NCBI GenBank assembly: GCA_039767595.1
Contig: JBDNBY010000206.1
Span: 1 to 5,900, forward strand
DNA: 5,900 nucleotides
Origin: JBDNBY01 sp039767595
Lineage (GTDB): Bacteria; Pseudomonadota; Alphaproteobacteria; Rhodobacterales; Rhodobacteraceae
Reading direction: 5' to 3'
The notes under the pieces are model-generated. The model saw only the letters and a program-made list of their open reading frames with translations. It made no database searches and was not told the DNA's origin. This document shows positions 1 through 5,304 of this stretch, in pieces (the stretch's first letter is position 1; the number at the start of each line of letters is the position of its first letter). The position numbers and the translations under genes were made by a program.

Positions 1-1566
1 CGCGCAGCCATCTTTACGTGGATCTGAGGCGCCTTCTAAAATTCCGTTTTCATGGATGCGAATAGCCTGTGCGCCGCCAATGGCTTCGCTGGCCATCTCG
101 ACCTGATGTCCCTTGTCCACAAGCGCTTGAGCGGTCGCCGCGTCATATCCGGTTTCTAGAGTCAAAAGATCCCCTTCGGCAAAGGCGCGAGGGGCATCGA
201 GAGCCTCTTGGGGAGCCATGCCAAAATCAAGCATATTCGAGAGCACGCGCGCATGACCGCAGGGTTGGTACTGTCCGCCCATCACACCAAAGGGCATGAC
301 GCATTTTCCATTTTGTGCCAAAATTCCAGGAATGATCGTATGCATGGGACGTTTGCGAGGGGCCAGTTTGTTGGGGTGCCCGCGTTCAAGGCTAAAGCCA
401 GCGCCGCGGTTTTGGAATAAAATGCCATATTTTTGAGACGCGAGCCCCGTACCAAACCCATGAAAGATCGAATAGATCAATGACACGGACATGCGGTTTT
501 GATCCACGACGGTGATATAGACGGTGTCTTTGTGCACGTTCTGCGTTGTGTGGGCCACGGTCTTGTTCACTTTGTCCATCGAGACCAGCGCCGCAAGCTT
601 TTGGGCCAACTCGGGCGATGTAAGGATATCGGGCACGTCCATATATGTCGGATCCGCAATCAGACGGTTGCGGGCGTCATAGGCGATTTTTGTAATTTCG
701 GCCTCGAGATGGACGCGTTCCGCGCCAAACGGATCGAGTGCGGCGACGTCAAATTCCTTGAGCATATTGAGCATTAAGACCGCGACGGTGCCTTGTCCGT
801 TTGGTGGATGCTCAAATAGATCATGGTTTTGATAGGTGCCGCGCAGTGGGGTGGTCTGGGTGCCGCGCGTGGCGGAGAAATCGTCTAAGTGGTGCACGCC
901 GCCCATGGCCGCGAGGCTAGACTGCAAGTCATCTGCAACATCGCCTTCATAAAAACCCGCGGCCCCATGTGCGGCGATCTGGCGCAATACGGCCGCCTGT
1001 TGAGGCGCGCGAAAGAGTGTGCCCAGTTTGGGGGCTTGACCGTCATGAAGATAATGCTCGCGTGCCGCGCCTTGCAGTTTGGGGGCGAGGCGCGCCCAGT
1101 CTGCGGCGACGCGCGGCGCGACGGGCACACCGAGATCGGCATAATGAATCGCCGGTTGGACGATATCGCTAATGCCGAGTTTGCCCCATGTCTCGCTCAT
1201 TTGGCAAAATGCCTCAACTGCGCCAGGGAGCGTTACGGCGGCGGCGCTGTCTAAGGGGATCGTGCTATGCCCTTGGGCGCGCAATGCTTCGGCGTCGATT
1301 GCCGCAGGGGCGCGACCCGAGCCGTTGAATGCCTCGATATCATCAGAGCCGTCTTTGCTGATCAAGGCAAAACAGTCCCCGCCAAGGCCCGTCATATGCG
1401 GTTCGCACAGATTGAGAACAAGGGCGCCTGCGATTGCGGCATCCATGGCGTTGCCGCCAAATTTCAATATGTCGATTGCGCTCATTGCGGCGATCGGGTG
1501 CGACGTTGCGCAGATGCCATTTTGGGCAAATATAGCGGAGCGTCCGGGACGTTGAAAATCTCGCAT
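1..1566 (-). CDS. ggt: Gamma-glutamyltransferase family protein, C-terminus cut by window edge
   Basis: N-terminal-nucleophile hydrolase of the gamma-glutamyltranspeptidase family, which cleaves or transfers the gamma-glutamyl group of glutathione and related amides. The reading frame is open from the ATG at 1564-1566 to base 1 (522 codons) and ends in DPRKDG, the usual last motif of the family, so only a few codons should be missing. Visible family motifs are GGNAMDAA near residue 38, EPHMTGLGGDCF (substrate-binding loop), NGSGRAP, HPPNGQG, and FGVMGGQYQP (the GG oxyanion region). The autoprocessing and catalytic Thr is predicted as Thr348 (codon 523-525) in DTVYITVVD, aligning with the E. 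coli TTHYSVVD site. That gives a large subunit of 347 residues and a small one of about 175. There is no signal peptide: the N-terminus (MRDFQRPGRSAIF) lacks a hydrophobic run, so unlike periplasmic E. coli Ggt it should be cytoplasmic. A GAGG Shine-Dalgarno lies 7 nt before the ATG. The true substrate is unknown; the family also contains cephalosporin acylase-like members. Confidence 0.93.
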   Translation of the reverse strand, partial: MRDFQRPGRSAIFAQNGICATSHPIAAMSAIDILKFGGNAMDAAIAGALVLNLCEPHMTGLGGDCFALISKDGSDDIEAFNGSGRAPAAIDAEALRAQGHSTIPLDSAAAVTLPGAVEAFCQMSETWGKLGISDIVQPAIHYADLGVPVAPRVAADWARLAPKLQGAAREHYLHDGQAPKLGTLFRAPQQAAVLRQIAAHGAAGFYEGDVADDLQSSLAAMGGVHHLDDFSATRGTQTTPLRGTYQNHDLFEHPPNGQGTVAVLMLNMLKEFDVAALDPFGAERVHLEAEITKIAYDARNRLIADPTYMDVPDILTSPELAQKLAALVSMDKVNKTVAHTTQNVHKDTVYITVVDQNRMSVSLIYSIFHGFGTGLASQKYGILFQNRGAGFSLERGHPNKLAPRKRPMHTIIPGILAQNGKCVMPFGVMGGQYQPCGHARVLSNMLDFGMAPQEALDAPRAFAEGDLLTLETGYDAATAQALVDKGHQVEMASEAIGGAQAIRIHENGILEGASDPRKDGCA

Positions 1567-1581
1567 GGCTGACCTCTGTAA

Positions 1582-1598
1582 TATCTCACTACGAGATA
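1582..1598. promoter_or_regulatory. Small dyad upstream of ggt (TATCTC-N5-GAGATA)
   Basis: Perfect 6-bp inverted arms (1582-1587 and 1593-1598) around a 5-bp spacer, ending 15 bp upstream of the ggt start codon. Its place in the leader or promoter of ggt fits an operator for a dimeric regulator or a small leader hairpin. The dyad is short and no regulator gene is adjacent to ggt, so this is an inference from position and symmetry only. Confidence 0.3.
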
Positions 1599-1636
1599 GC
1601 ACGGCGGCACAGAAACACAAATTTAAATGAAAAGAT

Positions 1637-1683
1637 CCTCGGTGTCGCGAACTGGGTGGGGGCTAAAAATCACAACACCGAGG
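1637..1683 (-). terminator. Long-loop inverted repeat, possible terminator of the rsbVW-like unit
   Basis: Perfect 9-bp arms, CCTCGGTGT at 1637-1645 and ACACCGAGG at 1675-1683, separated by 29 nt. Read on the minus strand, which is the direction of the upstream anti-sigma genes, the hairpin is followed by ATCTTTTCATTT, a moderately T-rich tail. It lies 108 bp beyond the kinase stop codon and 71 bp before the ggt start. The loop is long for an intrinsic terminator and the T tract is interrupted, so an operator or recombination remnant is also possible. Nothing coding is seen in the rest of the 1567-1790 gap. Confidence 0.35.
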
Positions 1684-1790
1684 GAAGCTTTATGCAGCTA
1701 CCCGTATAGCGTACCAATGGTTTAGGGAATTTTTGAGGGAAGATTGGGGCCGTTTTATGTTTTAAGTTTCTCAAAAGATGAAAATTTCCA

Positions 1791-2255
1791 TTACTTTGAT
1801 GCCGGCATAAATACCTCTATACAATTCTTATCACTTTCGCGCCAATACCGATAGCGATCTGCGATCTGAGAAATCAAAAACCACCCAAATCCGCCTTCGG
1901 CCGGAGAATCATTCAGGCGGGGTAGTTTAGGCTCTTTTATTGCCATGCTTGAGGTGTCCGTCATCTCGCATCCAAAATCCTCTACTTTGAAATAGATTTC
2001 ATTCCCAAAATACGTGCCACAAACGAAGATAGGGCCAACTTGATCGGTACTGTAGGCATGGCGCACGATGTTGTTAAATATCTCGGCCAGGACCAATTCG
2101 ATATTCACACAGGTCGCGTGCGAGAGATTTAGGCATTTTAATTCATTCATAAGGCGCAAGAGCGCTTGGCGCGTTGAGAAATGGCCACTTTGGAACCGCA
2201 GCTTGAATTGTGGGCATTCACTTTTTCGGAAGGAAATCGCAGGCTGCTGACTCAT
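1791..2255 (-). CDS. RsbW-like anti-sigma factor / serine kinase (HATPase)
   Basis: 154-residue single-domain ATPase of the GHKL superfamily, of the RsbW/SpoIIAB anti-sigma serine kinase type. Such proteins bind a target (classically a sigma factor) and phosphorylate an STAS antagonist. ATP-site motifs are in order: N-box ELVLAEIFNNIVRHAY with Glu58 and Asn62, G1 box VEDFGCEM with Asp93 and Gly95, and G2 box AEGGFGWFLISQIAD around residues 119-133. Length is normal for the family. The ATG at 2253-2255 overlaps the stop of the upstream STAS gene (ATGA), with GAGGT about 7 nt before it, so the start is well supported and translation is probably coupled. No sigma factor and no PP2C/SpoIIE phosphatase lies in the window, so the target is unknown. 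In proteobacteria, comparable modules control secretion, motility or biofilm through non-sigma partners; that it does so here is inference. Confidence 0.88.
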   Translation of the reverse strand: MSQQPAISFRKSECPQFKLRFQSGHFSTRQALLRLMNELKCLNLSHATCVNIELVLAEIFNNIVRHAYSTDQVGPIFVCGTYFGNEIYFKVEDFGCEMTDTSSMAIKEPKLPRLNDSPAEGGFGWFLISQIADRYRYWRESDKNCIEVFMPASK

Positions 2256-2590
2256 GTGGCCACCTCTGCGCGAAATTGCGTCATATGGTCAAATATCCGA
2301 AAAACGCGATTCATTTGAGTCAGGTCAAAGACGCGGGCGACGGCGGGCTGCAATTCGATCAACTGCATTTTTTTGTTTGGACCAATGCGTTTCATCGCGC
2401 CGACAATCGACCCGAGCCCACTCGAATCGATAAACGTCACATTATCCAGCCACAGGGCGATGTTCAGATCATGTTGCGTACTGATCTGGCGAACCTGTTC
2501 TTTGAATTCGACGGCCTCAAACGCATCAATCCGTGTCGCTTTGGGTCGTAGGATAAGGTGCCCATTCTCAATGTGATGGTCGATGTTCAT
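2252..2590 (-). CDS. STAS-domain anti-sigma factor antagonist (RsbV/SpoIIAA-like)
   Basis: 112-residue single STAS domain. The signature FIDSSGLGSIVGAMK lies at about residues 53-67. Ser56, directly after Asp55, aligns with the phosphorylated Ser58 of SpoIIAA and Ser56 of RsbV, so this protein should be switched by reversible phosphorylation. In the known scheme the unphosphorylated form binds the kinase and frees its target, while the phosphorylated form does not bind. The downstream kinase gene overlaps by 4 bp and is its expected partner. The ATG at 2588-2590 has a GGAG about 8 nt upstream. The gene is divergent from msrC, with 81 bp between the two start codons. The phosphatase that would reactivate it is not in the window. 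Confidence 0.9.
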   Translation of the reverse strand: MNIDHHIENGHLILRPKATRIDAFEAVEFKEQVRQISTQHDLNIALWLDNVTFIDSSGLGSIVGAMKRIGPNKKMQLIELQPAVARVFDLTQMNRVFRIFDHMTQFRAEVAT

Positions 2591-2609
2591 ACCGCGGCTC
2601 CGTTCATTG

Positions 2610-2632
2610 TCTTTGTCAAATCATCACAAAGA
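2610..2632. promoter_or_regulatory. 23-bp dyad in the rsbV-like/msrC divergent region
   Basis: TCTTTGT (2610-2616) and ACAAAGA (2626-2632) are perfect 7-bp inverted arms with a 9-bp spacer, giving about 1.5 helical turns between arm centres. The site lies 20 bp upstream of the STAS gene start and 40 bp upstream of msrC, so one bound dimer could control both directions. No regulator is identified, and I could not find convincing -35/-10 pairs in either direction. Confidence 0.4.
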
Positions 2633-2671
2633 GGTTACGAAGCGATAAAAATTCCAAAGAAGTTCGATAAA

Positions 2672-3142
2672 ATGCAAGCAAATGTAAACTATGATGATCT
2701 TCATGCGCGCATCATGTCCCTGTGCGAGGGGGAAACGGATCGCGTGGCGCTGATGGCCAGTGTGGTGTGCGAAGTGCACCATTGCGATGGGCGTTTTGAC
2801 TGGACAGGGTTTTATCGCGTGGTTGCGCCCGAACTTATGAAAGTTGGGCCGTATCAAGGGGGGCATGGCTGTTTAGTGATCCCCTTTGGGCGGGGTGTCT
2901 GCGGTGCGGCGGCGCGGCTCAAACAAGTGCAGTTGGTCGATGATGTTGAGGCGTTTGCCGATCATATCGCCTGTTCTTCGACAACGCGCTCAGAGCTTGT
3001 TTTGCCTGTGTTTGATGCGGCAGGAGAGGTGATCGCGGTGTTCGATATCGATAGCGATCAACCGGCTGCATTTAATACCCGTGATGTTGATGGTCTTAGC
3101 CGCATATTGCGCGACGTCTTTGGCACGCAGGTTTCCTCGTGA
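2672..3142 (+). CDS. msrC: Free methionine-(R)-sulfoxide reductase (GAF domain)
   Basis: 156-residue single GAF-domain enzyme that reduces free L-methionine-(R)-sulfoxide to methionine with thioredoxin-type electrons in the cytoplasm. Family hallmarks are EGETDRVALMA near residue 19, DWTGFY (43-48), VGPYQG (58-63), IPFGRGVCGAAA, DHIACSS and AVFDIDSDQ. The three redox cysteines Cys67, Cys77 and Cys101 have the same spacing (10 and 24 residues) as Cys84, Cys94 and Cys118 of E. coli fRMsr; Cys101 is the expected nucleophile. I chose the ATG at 2672 because family members begin shortly before the (D)Y-x-x-L segment. The frame stays open up to 2558, but that extension would overlap the divergent STAS gene and has no family counterpart. 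Shine-Dalgarno is weak. The stop overlaps the start of rluA (GTGA), so the two are probably cotranscribed. Confidence 0.93.
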   Translation: MQANVNYDDLHARIMSLCEGETDRVALMASVVCEVHHCDGRFDWTGFYRVVAPELMKVGPYQGGHGCLVIPFGRGVCGAAARLKQVQLVDDVEAFADHIACSSTTRSELVLPVFDAAGEVIAVFDIDSDQPAAFNTRDVDGLSRILRDVFGTQVSS

Positions 3143-3789
3143 GTACCCGATACGATCCGCCGCAAACGCCCTTGGATATCATTCACGAAGATGAGCATTT
3201 GATCATCGTTAATAAGCCGTCGGGTCTTTTGTCTGTGCCAGGCAAAGGCGCGCATTTGGCGGATTGTTTGATCGCGCGGGTGCAGGCGATTTTCCCGACG
3301 GCCCTATTGGTGCATCGTTTGGACCGCGATACCTCTGGTGTGATGGTCTTTGCCGGTAATCCCGCAGCGCAGCGGCATTTGGGATTACAGTTTGAAAAAC
3401 GGCGTCCCAAGAAGACCTATGTCGCGCGGGTCTATGGGGCCATGTCTGAACGCTCGGGCCTTGTTGATGTGCCTATTATCGTTGATTGGCCCAATCGGCC
3501 TTTGCAAAAAATATGTCATGAGACGGGACGATCGGCCCAAACTCAATGGTCGGTTATTAAATACGAAGAAGGTGAAACGCGCGTGCGGTTGATGCCGAAA
3601 ACTGGGCGCAGTCATCAACTGCGTATCCATATGCGCGAATTAGGGCATCCAATTTTAGGCGATCCGTTCTATGCGTCTGGCCCTGCGTTAGAGGGGTATG
3701 ATCGCCTGATGTTACACTCAGAAGAGCTGCGGTTGTTGCATCCAGAAGATGGCCGCGGTTTGAAATTTAGGGCCGCTGTTCCGTTTTAA
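3139..3789 (+). CDS. rluA: RluA-family pseudouridine synthase
   Basis: 216-residue pseudouridine synthase that isomerises uridine in RNA. In E. coli RluA modifies 23S rRNA U746 and tRNA U32. The N-terminus goes straight into the catalytic fold (DEHLIIVNKPSGLLSVPG, residues 18-35) with no S4 domain, matching RluA (219 aa in E. coli) rather than RluC or RluD. The catalytic Asp is Asp62 in HRLDRDTSG (59-67). KTGRSHQLRIHM (154-165) and GHPILGDPFY (169-178) complete the active-site region. The start is a GTG at 3139 sharing GTGA with the msrC stop, and an AGG lies in the upstream coding tail. The stop TAA (3787-3789) overlaps that of the converging small gene, leaving no room for a terminator between them. 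Assignment to RluA rather than another small Rlu paralog rests on length and domain content. Confidence 0.93.
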   Translation: MSTRYDPPQTPLDIIHEDEHLIIVNKPSGLLSVPGKGAHLADCLIARVQAIFPTALLVHRLDRDTSGVMVFAGNPAAQRHLGLQFEKRRPKKTYVARVYGAMSERSGLVDVPIIVDWPNRPLQKICHETGRSAQTQWSVIKYEEGETRVRLMPKTGRSHQLRIHMRELGHPILGDPFYASGPALEGYDRLMLHSEELRLLHPEDGRGLKFRAAVPF

Positions 3790-4124
3790 TGGCGCGCGCT
3801 GTCTGGGGTGCGTGATTGTGCAACGCGCACGGCGTGCTTAAGAAGCCGCGGCATATCAAGCTTATCGCAATCCAGAAGCGTCAGAATTTTATAGATGGCG
3901 GGCGACGTTGTGATATGCGCCGCGGGAAAACGCGCACACATATATAGGTAGTTATAGCACTCGAGCAAAAGGGTGTCTTGTGCCATTAAATTTGTGTCGG
4001 TCGCCCCATCATACAGGTGTTGTACGATTTCCGCGATGCGCGCGTCTAACGTGGTTTCATGGAAGTCACTCCATAGGCGATCATCATACATTGGATGTAC
4101 TTTTTGGCTAAATTCATCTTTCAT
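3786..4124 (-). CDS. Small protein of unknown function (112 aa)
   Basis: I do not recognise this protein. The frame continues upstream to another ATG at 4223, but the ATG at 4122-4124 is preferred because TTAGGAG lies 7 nt before it. The extra N-terminal part of the longer form is basic and looks like translated leader. The 112-residue product starts MKDEFSQKVHPMYDD, is soluble and probably mainly helical, and has three cysteines (in LLLECYNY, YMCARF, LLDCDK) that are not in a CxxC pattern. There is no signal peptide or membrane segment. The mix of helical leucine-rich segments such as DTLLLECYNYLYMC and AIYKILTLLDCDKL suggests a small helical bundle. It converges on rluA with shared stop bases and is divergent from the tandem HTH genes, so it could belong with them; this is only positional. 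Confidence 0.7.
   Translation of the reverse strand: MKDEFSQKVHPMYDDRLWSDFHETTLDARIAEIVQHLYDGATDTNLMAQDTLLLECYNYLYMCARFPAAHITTSPAIYKILTLLDCDKLDMPRLLKHAVRVAQSRTPDSARH
3808..3830. other. GC-rich hairpin just past rluA
   Basis: GTGCGTG (3808-3814) can pair with CGCGCAC (3824-3830) through one G-U, with a 9-nt loop, starting 19 nt after the rluA stop. It could mark the rluA transcript 3' end, but no U-run follows and it lies within the coding end of the converging 112-aa gene, so it may simply reflect codon content. Confidence 0.18.
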
Positions 4125-4131
4125 CACACGG

Positions 4132-4138
4132 CTCCTAA
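4132..4138 (-). promoter_or_regulatory. Ribosome binding site fixing the start of the 112-aa gene
   Basis: On the minus strand the sequence TTAGGAG precedes the ATG at 4122-4124 by 7 nt. It is the clearest Shine-Dalgarno in the window and is the reason for choosing the shorter of two possible starts; the ATG at 4223 has none comparable. Confidence 0.65.
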
Positions 4139-4196
4139 GGCATAAGTTTGTGCGCCTCTTCTTAAAGTTGTGATATATTCTTTGGGATAAGTCCAT

Positions 4197-4212
4197 TACC
4201 CCATGGGGGGTA
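4197..4212. repeat. Tight inverted repeat TACCCC-ATGG-GGGGTA
   Basis: 6-bp arms at 4197-4202 and 4207-4212 around 4 bp, including the perfect palindrome CCCCATGGGG (4199-4208). It is 73 bp upstream of the start of the minus-strand 112-aa gene. No T-run follows on either strand, so a terminator is unlikely; an operator is the more natural reading. Confidence 0.35.
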
Positions 4213-4239
4213 CTTCTTTGCACGCTTGATTCAGGCAGT

Positions 4240-4254
4240 ACATGCGCGTCATGT
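4240..4254. repeat. Inverted repeat ACATG-CGCGT-CATGT
   Basis: 5-bp perfect arms (4240-4244, 4250-4254) around 5 bp. The left arm lies inside the 15-bp sequence that recurs at 4368-4382. It is short on its own and is listed because it belongs to a cluster of CATG-containing dyads in the same noncoding region. Confidence 0.25.
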
Positions 4255-4379
4255 CTCTATTGCCGCAAATGGCGTGTTTATGAGCTTGGGCGGCGCATGA
4301 GGCCGAGGCTCTAGGGCCAATGAAGGACCATGTTCGTTTATTCTCCCATTTCGTTGAGATTACTCTGAGGCGGTACATG

Positions 4380-4404
4380 CCCATGCGATTGCAGATTGCA
4401 TGGG
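4380..4404. repeat. Hairpin/dyad CCCATGC-N11-GCATGGG before the tandem HTH genes
   Basis: Perfect 7-bp arms at 4380-4386 and 4398-4404. The 11-nt interior can extend the pairing (G-U, A-U, U-A, U-G) down to a GCA triloop, so as RNA it would be a 25-nt hairpin. It ends 94 bp before the preferred start of the first HTH gene, just upstream of the second CTTAAAGTTG copy. No T tract follows on either strand. Candidate operator for autoregulation by the HTH proteins, or a leader hairpin. Confidence 0.4.
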
Positions 4405-4498
4405 AATAACCTTAAAGTTGATTTATGCTCTATATCGATGTATCTACGCTTATGCTGCTCGATAAGGGCGCTTTTACCATAAATAACGCATGGTTCTG

Positions 4499-5251
4499 AT
4501 GAAAAAGCCGCCGTATCTGAGCCCCAAACAGCGCGAGATAATACCGTTTCTTATTACGGGTTGCTCTCACTCGGAAATTGCGGTGGATCTTGGGATGACC
4601 GAAAAAGCCGTACGTCAAGAAACGCGCGAAGTCCTGGGCCAGTTCAATACCCAAAGCATCAAAGCGGCGATGGAAGAGTTGATCGAGTATCAACGGTATT
4701 ATGGGATGCCGCATGGGCGCCATCACATCTATGTCGAAAAGACGCATTCGAAACTTTCCCATGGAGCCACGCCGCATAGTGTCGTTGTTACACGAACGCA
4801 ACGGGATTTTGTTGTTCATGGCGGTTTAAACGAAGTGTCTTACCGGATGTTTATAGATGCAGACATTCGGTCGCACACATTCAATGGGGCTCCCACGTTG
4901 CCATCGCGCGAACACATGGGAGATCGACATTATACTGTGGTGATCGATCCCGAAATAGAAGCCGGACAGGCCCATGACCAACATGTGATGTTTGAGCTGC
5001 ATGATGTTTTTCGAGAAGGACAGCCGCAATTTCATATCAATTTCCTCAATCCGGCGGCGGAGTTTACCTTTGATATGGAGTTTCATCCGTCGCGCCCTGC
5101 TCGGGACGTTTGGGTGACGGCAGAGCAGGACTTGAAACTCATTGAGATGTCACAAGGTCGTTTTTCGGATGATGGGCTGAATTTTACGTTTCACATGAAC
5201 GAGCCGAACATTGGCCTGAAATTGTTCTTTATGTGGAATTGGATTGATTGA
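4499..5251 (+). CDS. N-terminal LuxR-type HTH protein with unknown C-terminal domain, copy 1
   Basis: 250-residue protein, presumably a DNA-binding regulator. Residues 7-49 form a LuxR/FixJ-type helix-turn-helix: LSPKQREIIPFLITGCSHSEIA, with recognition helix TEKAVRQETREVLGQF (34-49). The HTH is at the N-terminus, opposite to classical LuxR and NarL regulators, and there is no receiver or autoinducer domain. Residues from about 75 to 250 alternate short hydrophobic strands and turns (probably beta-rich) and end in LKLFFMWNWID; I do not recognise this domain. The next gene is a tandem paralog with the same layout, sharing SHTxNG at 125-130. An ATG three codons earlier (4490) is the only other start, since a TAA stands just before it. 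I prefer 4499 because MKKPPYLS then aligns gap-free with MDRPPILT of the paralog; neither start has a clear Shine-Dalgarno. No signal peptide or membrane segment. Confidence 0.85.
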   Translation: MKKPPYLSPKQREIIPFLITGCSHSEIAVDLGMTEKAVRQETREVLGQFNTQSIKAAMEELIEYQRYYGMPHGRHHIYVEKTHSKLSHGATPHSVVVTRTQRDFVVHGGLNEVSYRMFIDADIRSHTFNGAPTLPSREHMGDRHYTVVIDPEIEAGQAHDQHVMFELHDVFREGQPQFHINFLNPAAEFTFDMEFHPSRPARDVWVTAEQDLKLIEMSQGRFSDDGLNFTFHMNEPNIGLKLFFMWNWID

Positions 5252-5304
5252 TAGGGATGACGCGCACCATGTCATATAACGCTATAACAAAGACAGGAAA
5301 ATAG

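Larger units (their letters stand above)
4161..4420 (+). repeat. Pair of 10-bp direct repeats CTTAAAGTTG, 250 bp apart
   Basis: Identical decamers at 4161-4170 and 4411-4420, both followed by AT-rich sequence. They lie at the two ends of the noncoding region, one near the 112-aa gene and one about 80 bp before the first HTH gene. They could be half-sites or promoter elements of a shared regulator. A chance decamer match in a region this size is uncommon but possible. Confidence 0.3.
4125..4498. other. Divergent noncoding region rich in CATG dyads
   Basis: No convincing gene is seen in these 374 bp. The stretch separates the minus-strand 112-aa gene from the plus-strand tandem HTH genes, so it should hold promoters for both. 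CATG occurs eight times between 4202 and 4402, about ten times chance, and several copies lie at or next to dyad arms listed separately. Two short direct repeats are present: CTTAAAGTTG at 4161-4170 and 4411-4420, and a 13-of-15 match at 4233-4247 and 4368-4382 (core GTACATGC). The only promoter-like pair found, TTGATT (4418-4423) and TATCTA (4441-4446) at 17-bp spacing, is weak. Confidence 0.5.

Noticed and set aside
889..1254. Plus-strand open frame of 121 codons
   Set aside because: It lies wholly inside the minus-strand ggt gene, whose motifs are unmistakable; the product has no recognisable domain. The same holds for the other open frames between 69 and 1572.
2558..2671. 38-residue N-terminal extension of MsrC
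   Set aside because: It would overlap the 5' end of the divergent STAS gene, and the family starts near the ATG at 2672; the extension shows no conserved sequence.
4125..4223. Longer start (ATG at 4221-4223) for the 112-aa gene
   Set aside because: No Shine-Dalgarno, a basic low-complexity N-terminus, and a strong TTAGGAG site for the shorter start.
4196..4384. Minus-strand frame of 62 codons with several cysteines in the noncoding region
   Set aside because: No ribosome binding site, starts inside a dyad, cysteine spacing fits no known small zinc protein, and it occupies the expected promoter region.
4418..4446. Possible sigma-70 promoter TTGATT-N17-TATCTA for the HTH genes
   Set aside because: The -10 element matches the consensus poorly, so it is mentioned only within the noncoding-region entry.
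4430..4819. Minus-strand frame of 129 codons opposite the first HTH gene
   Set aside because: It is a shadow of the HTH gene, which has a recognisable domain and a tandem paralog.
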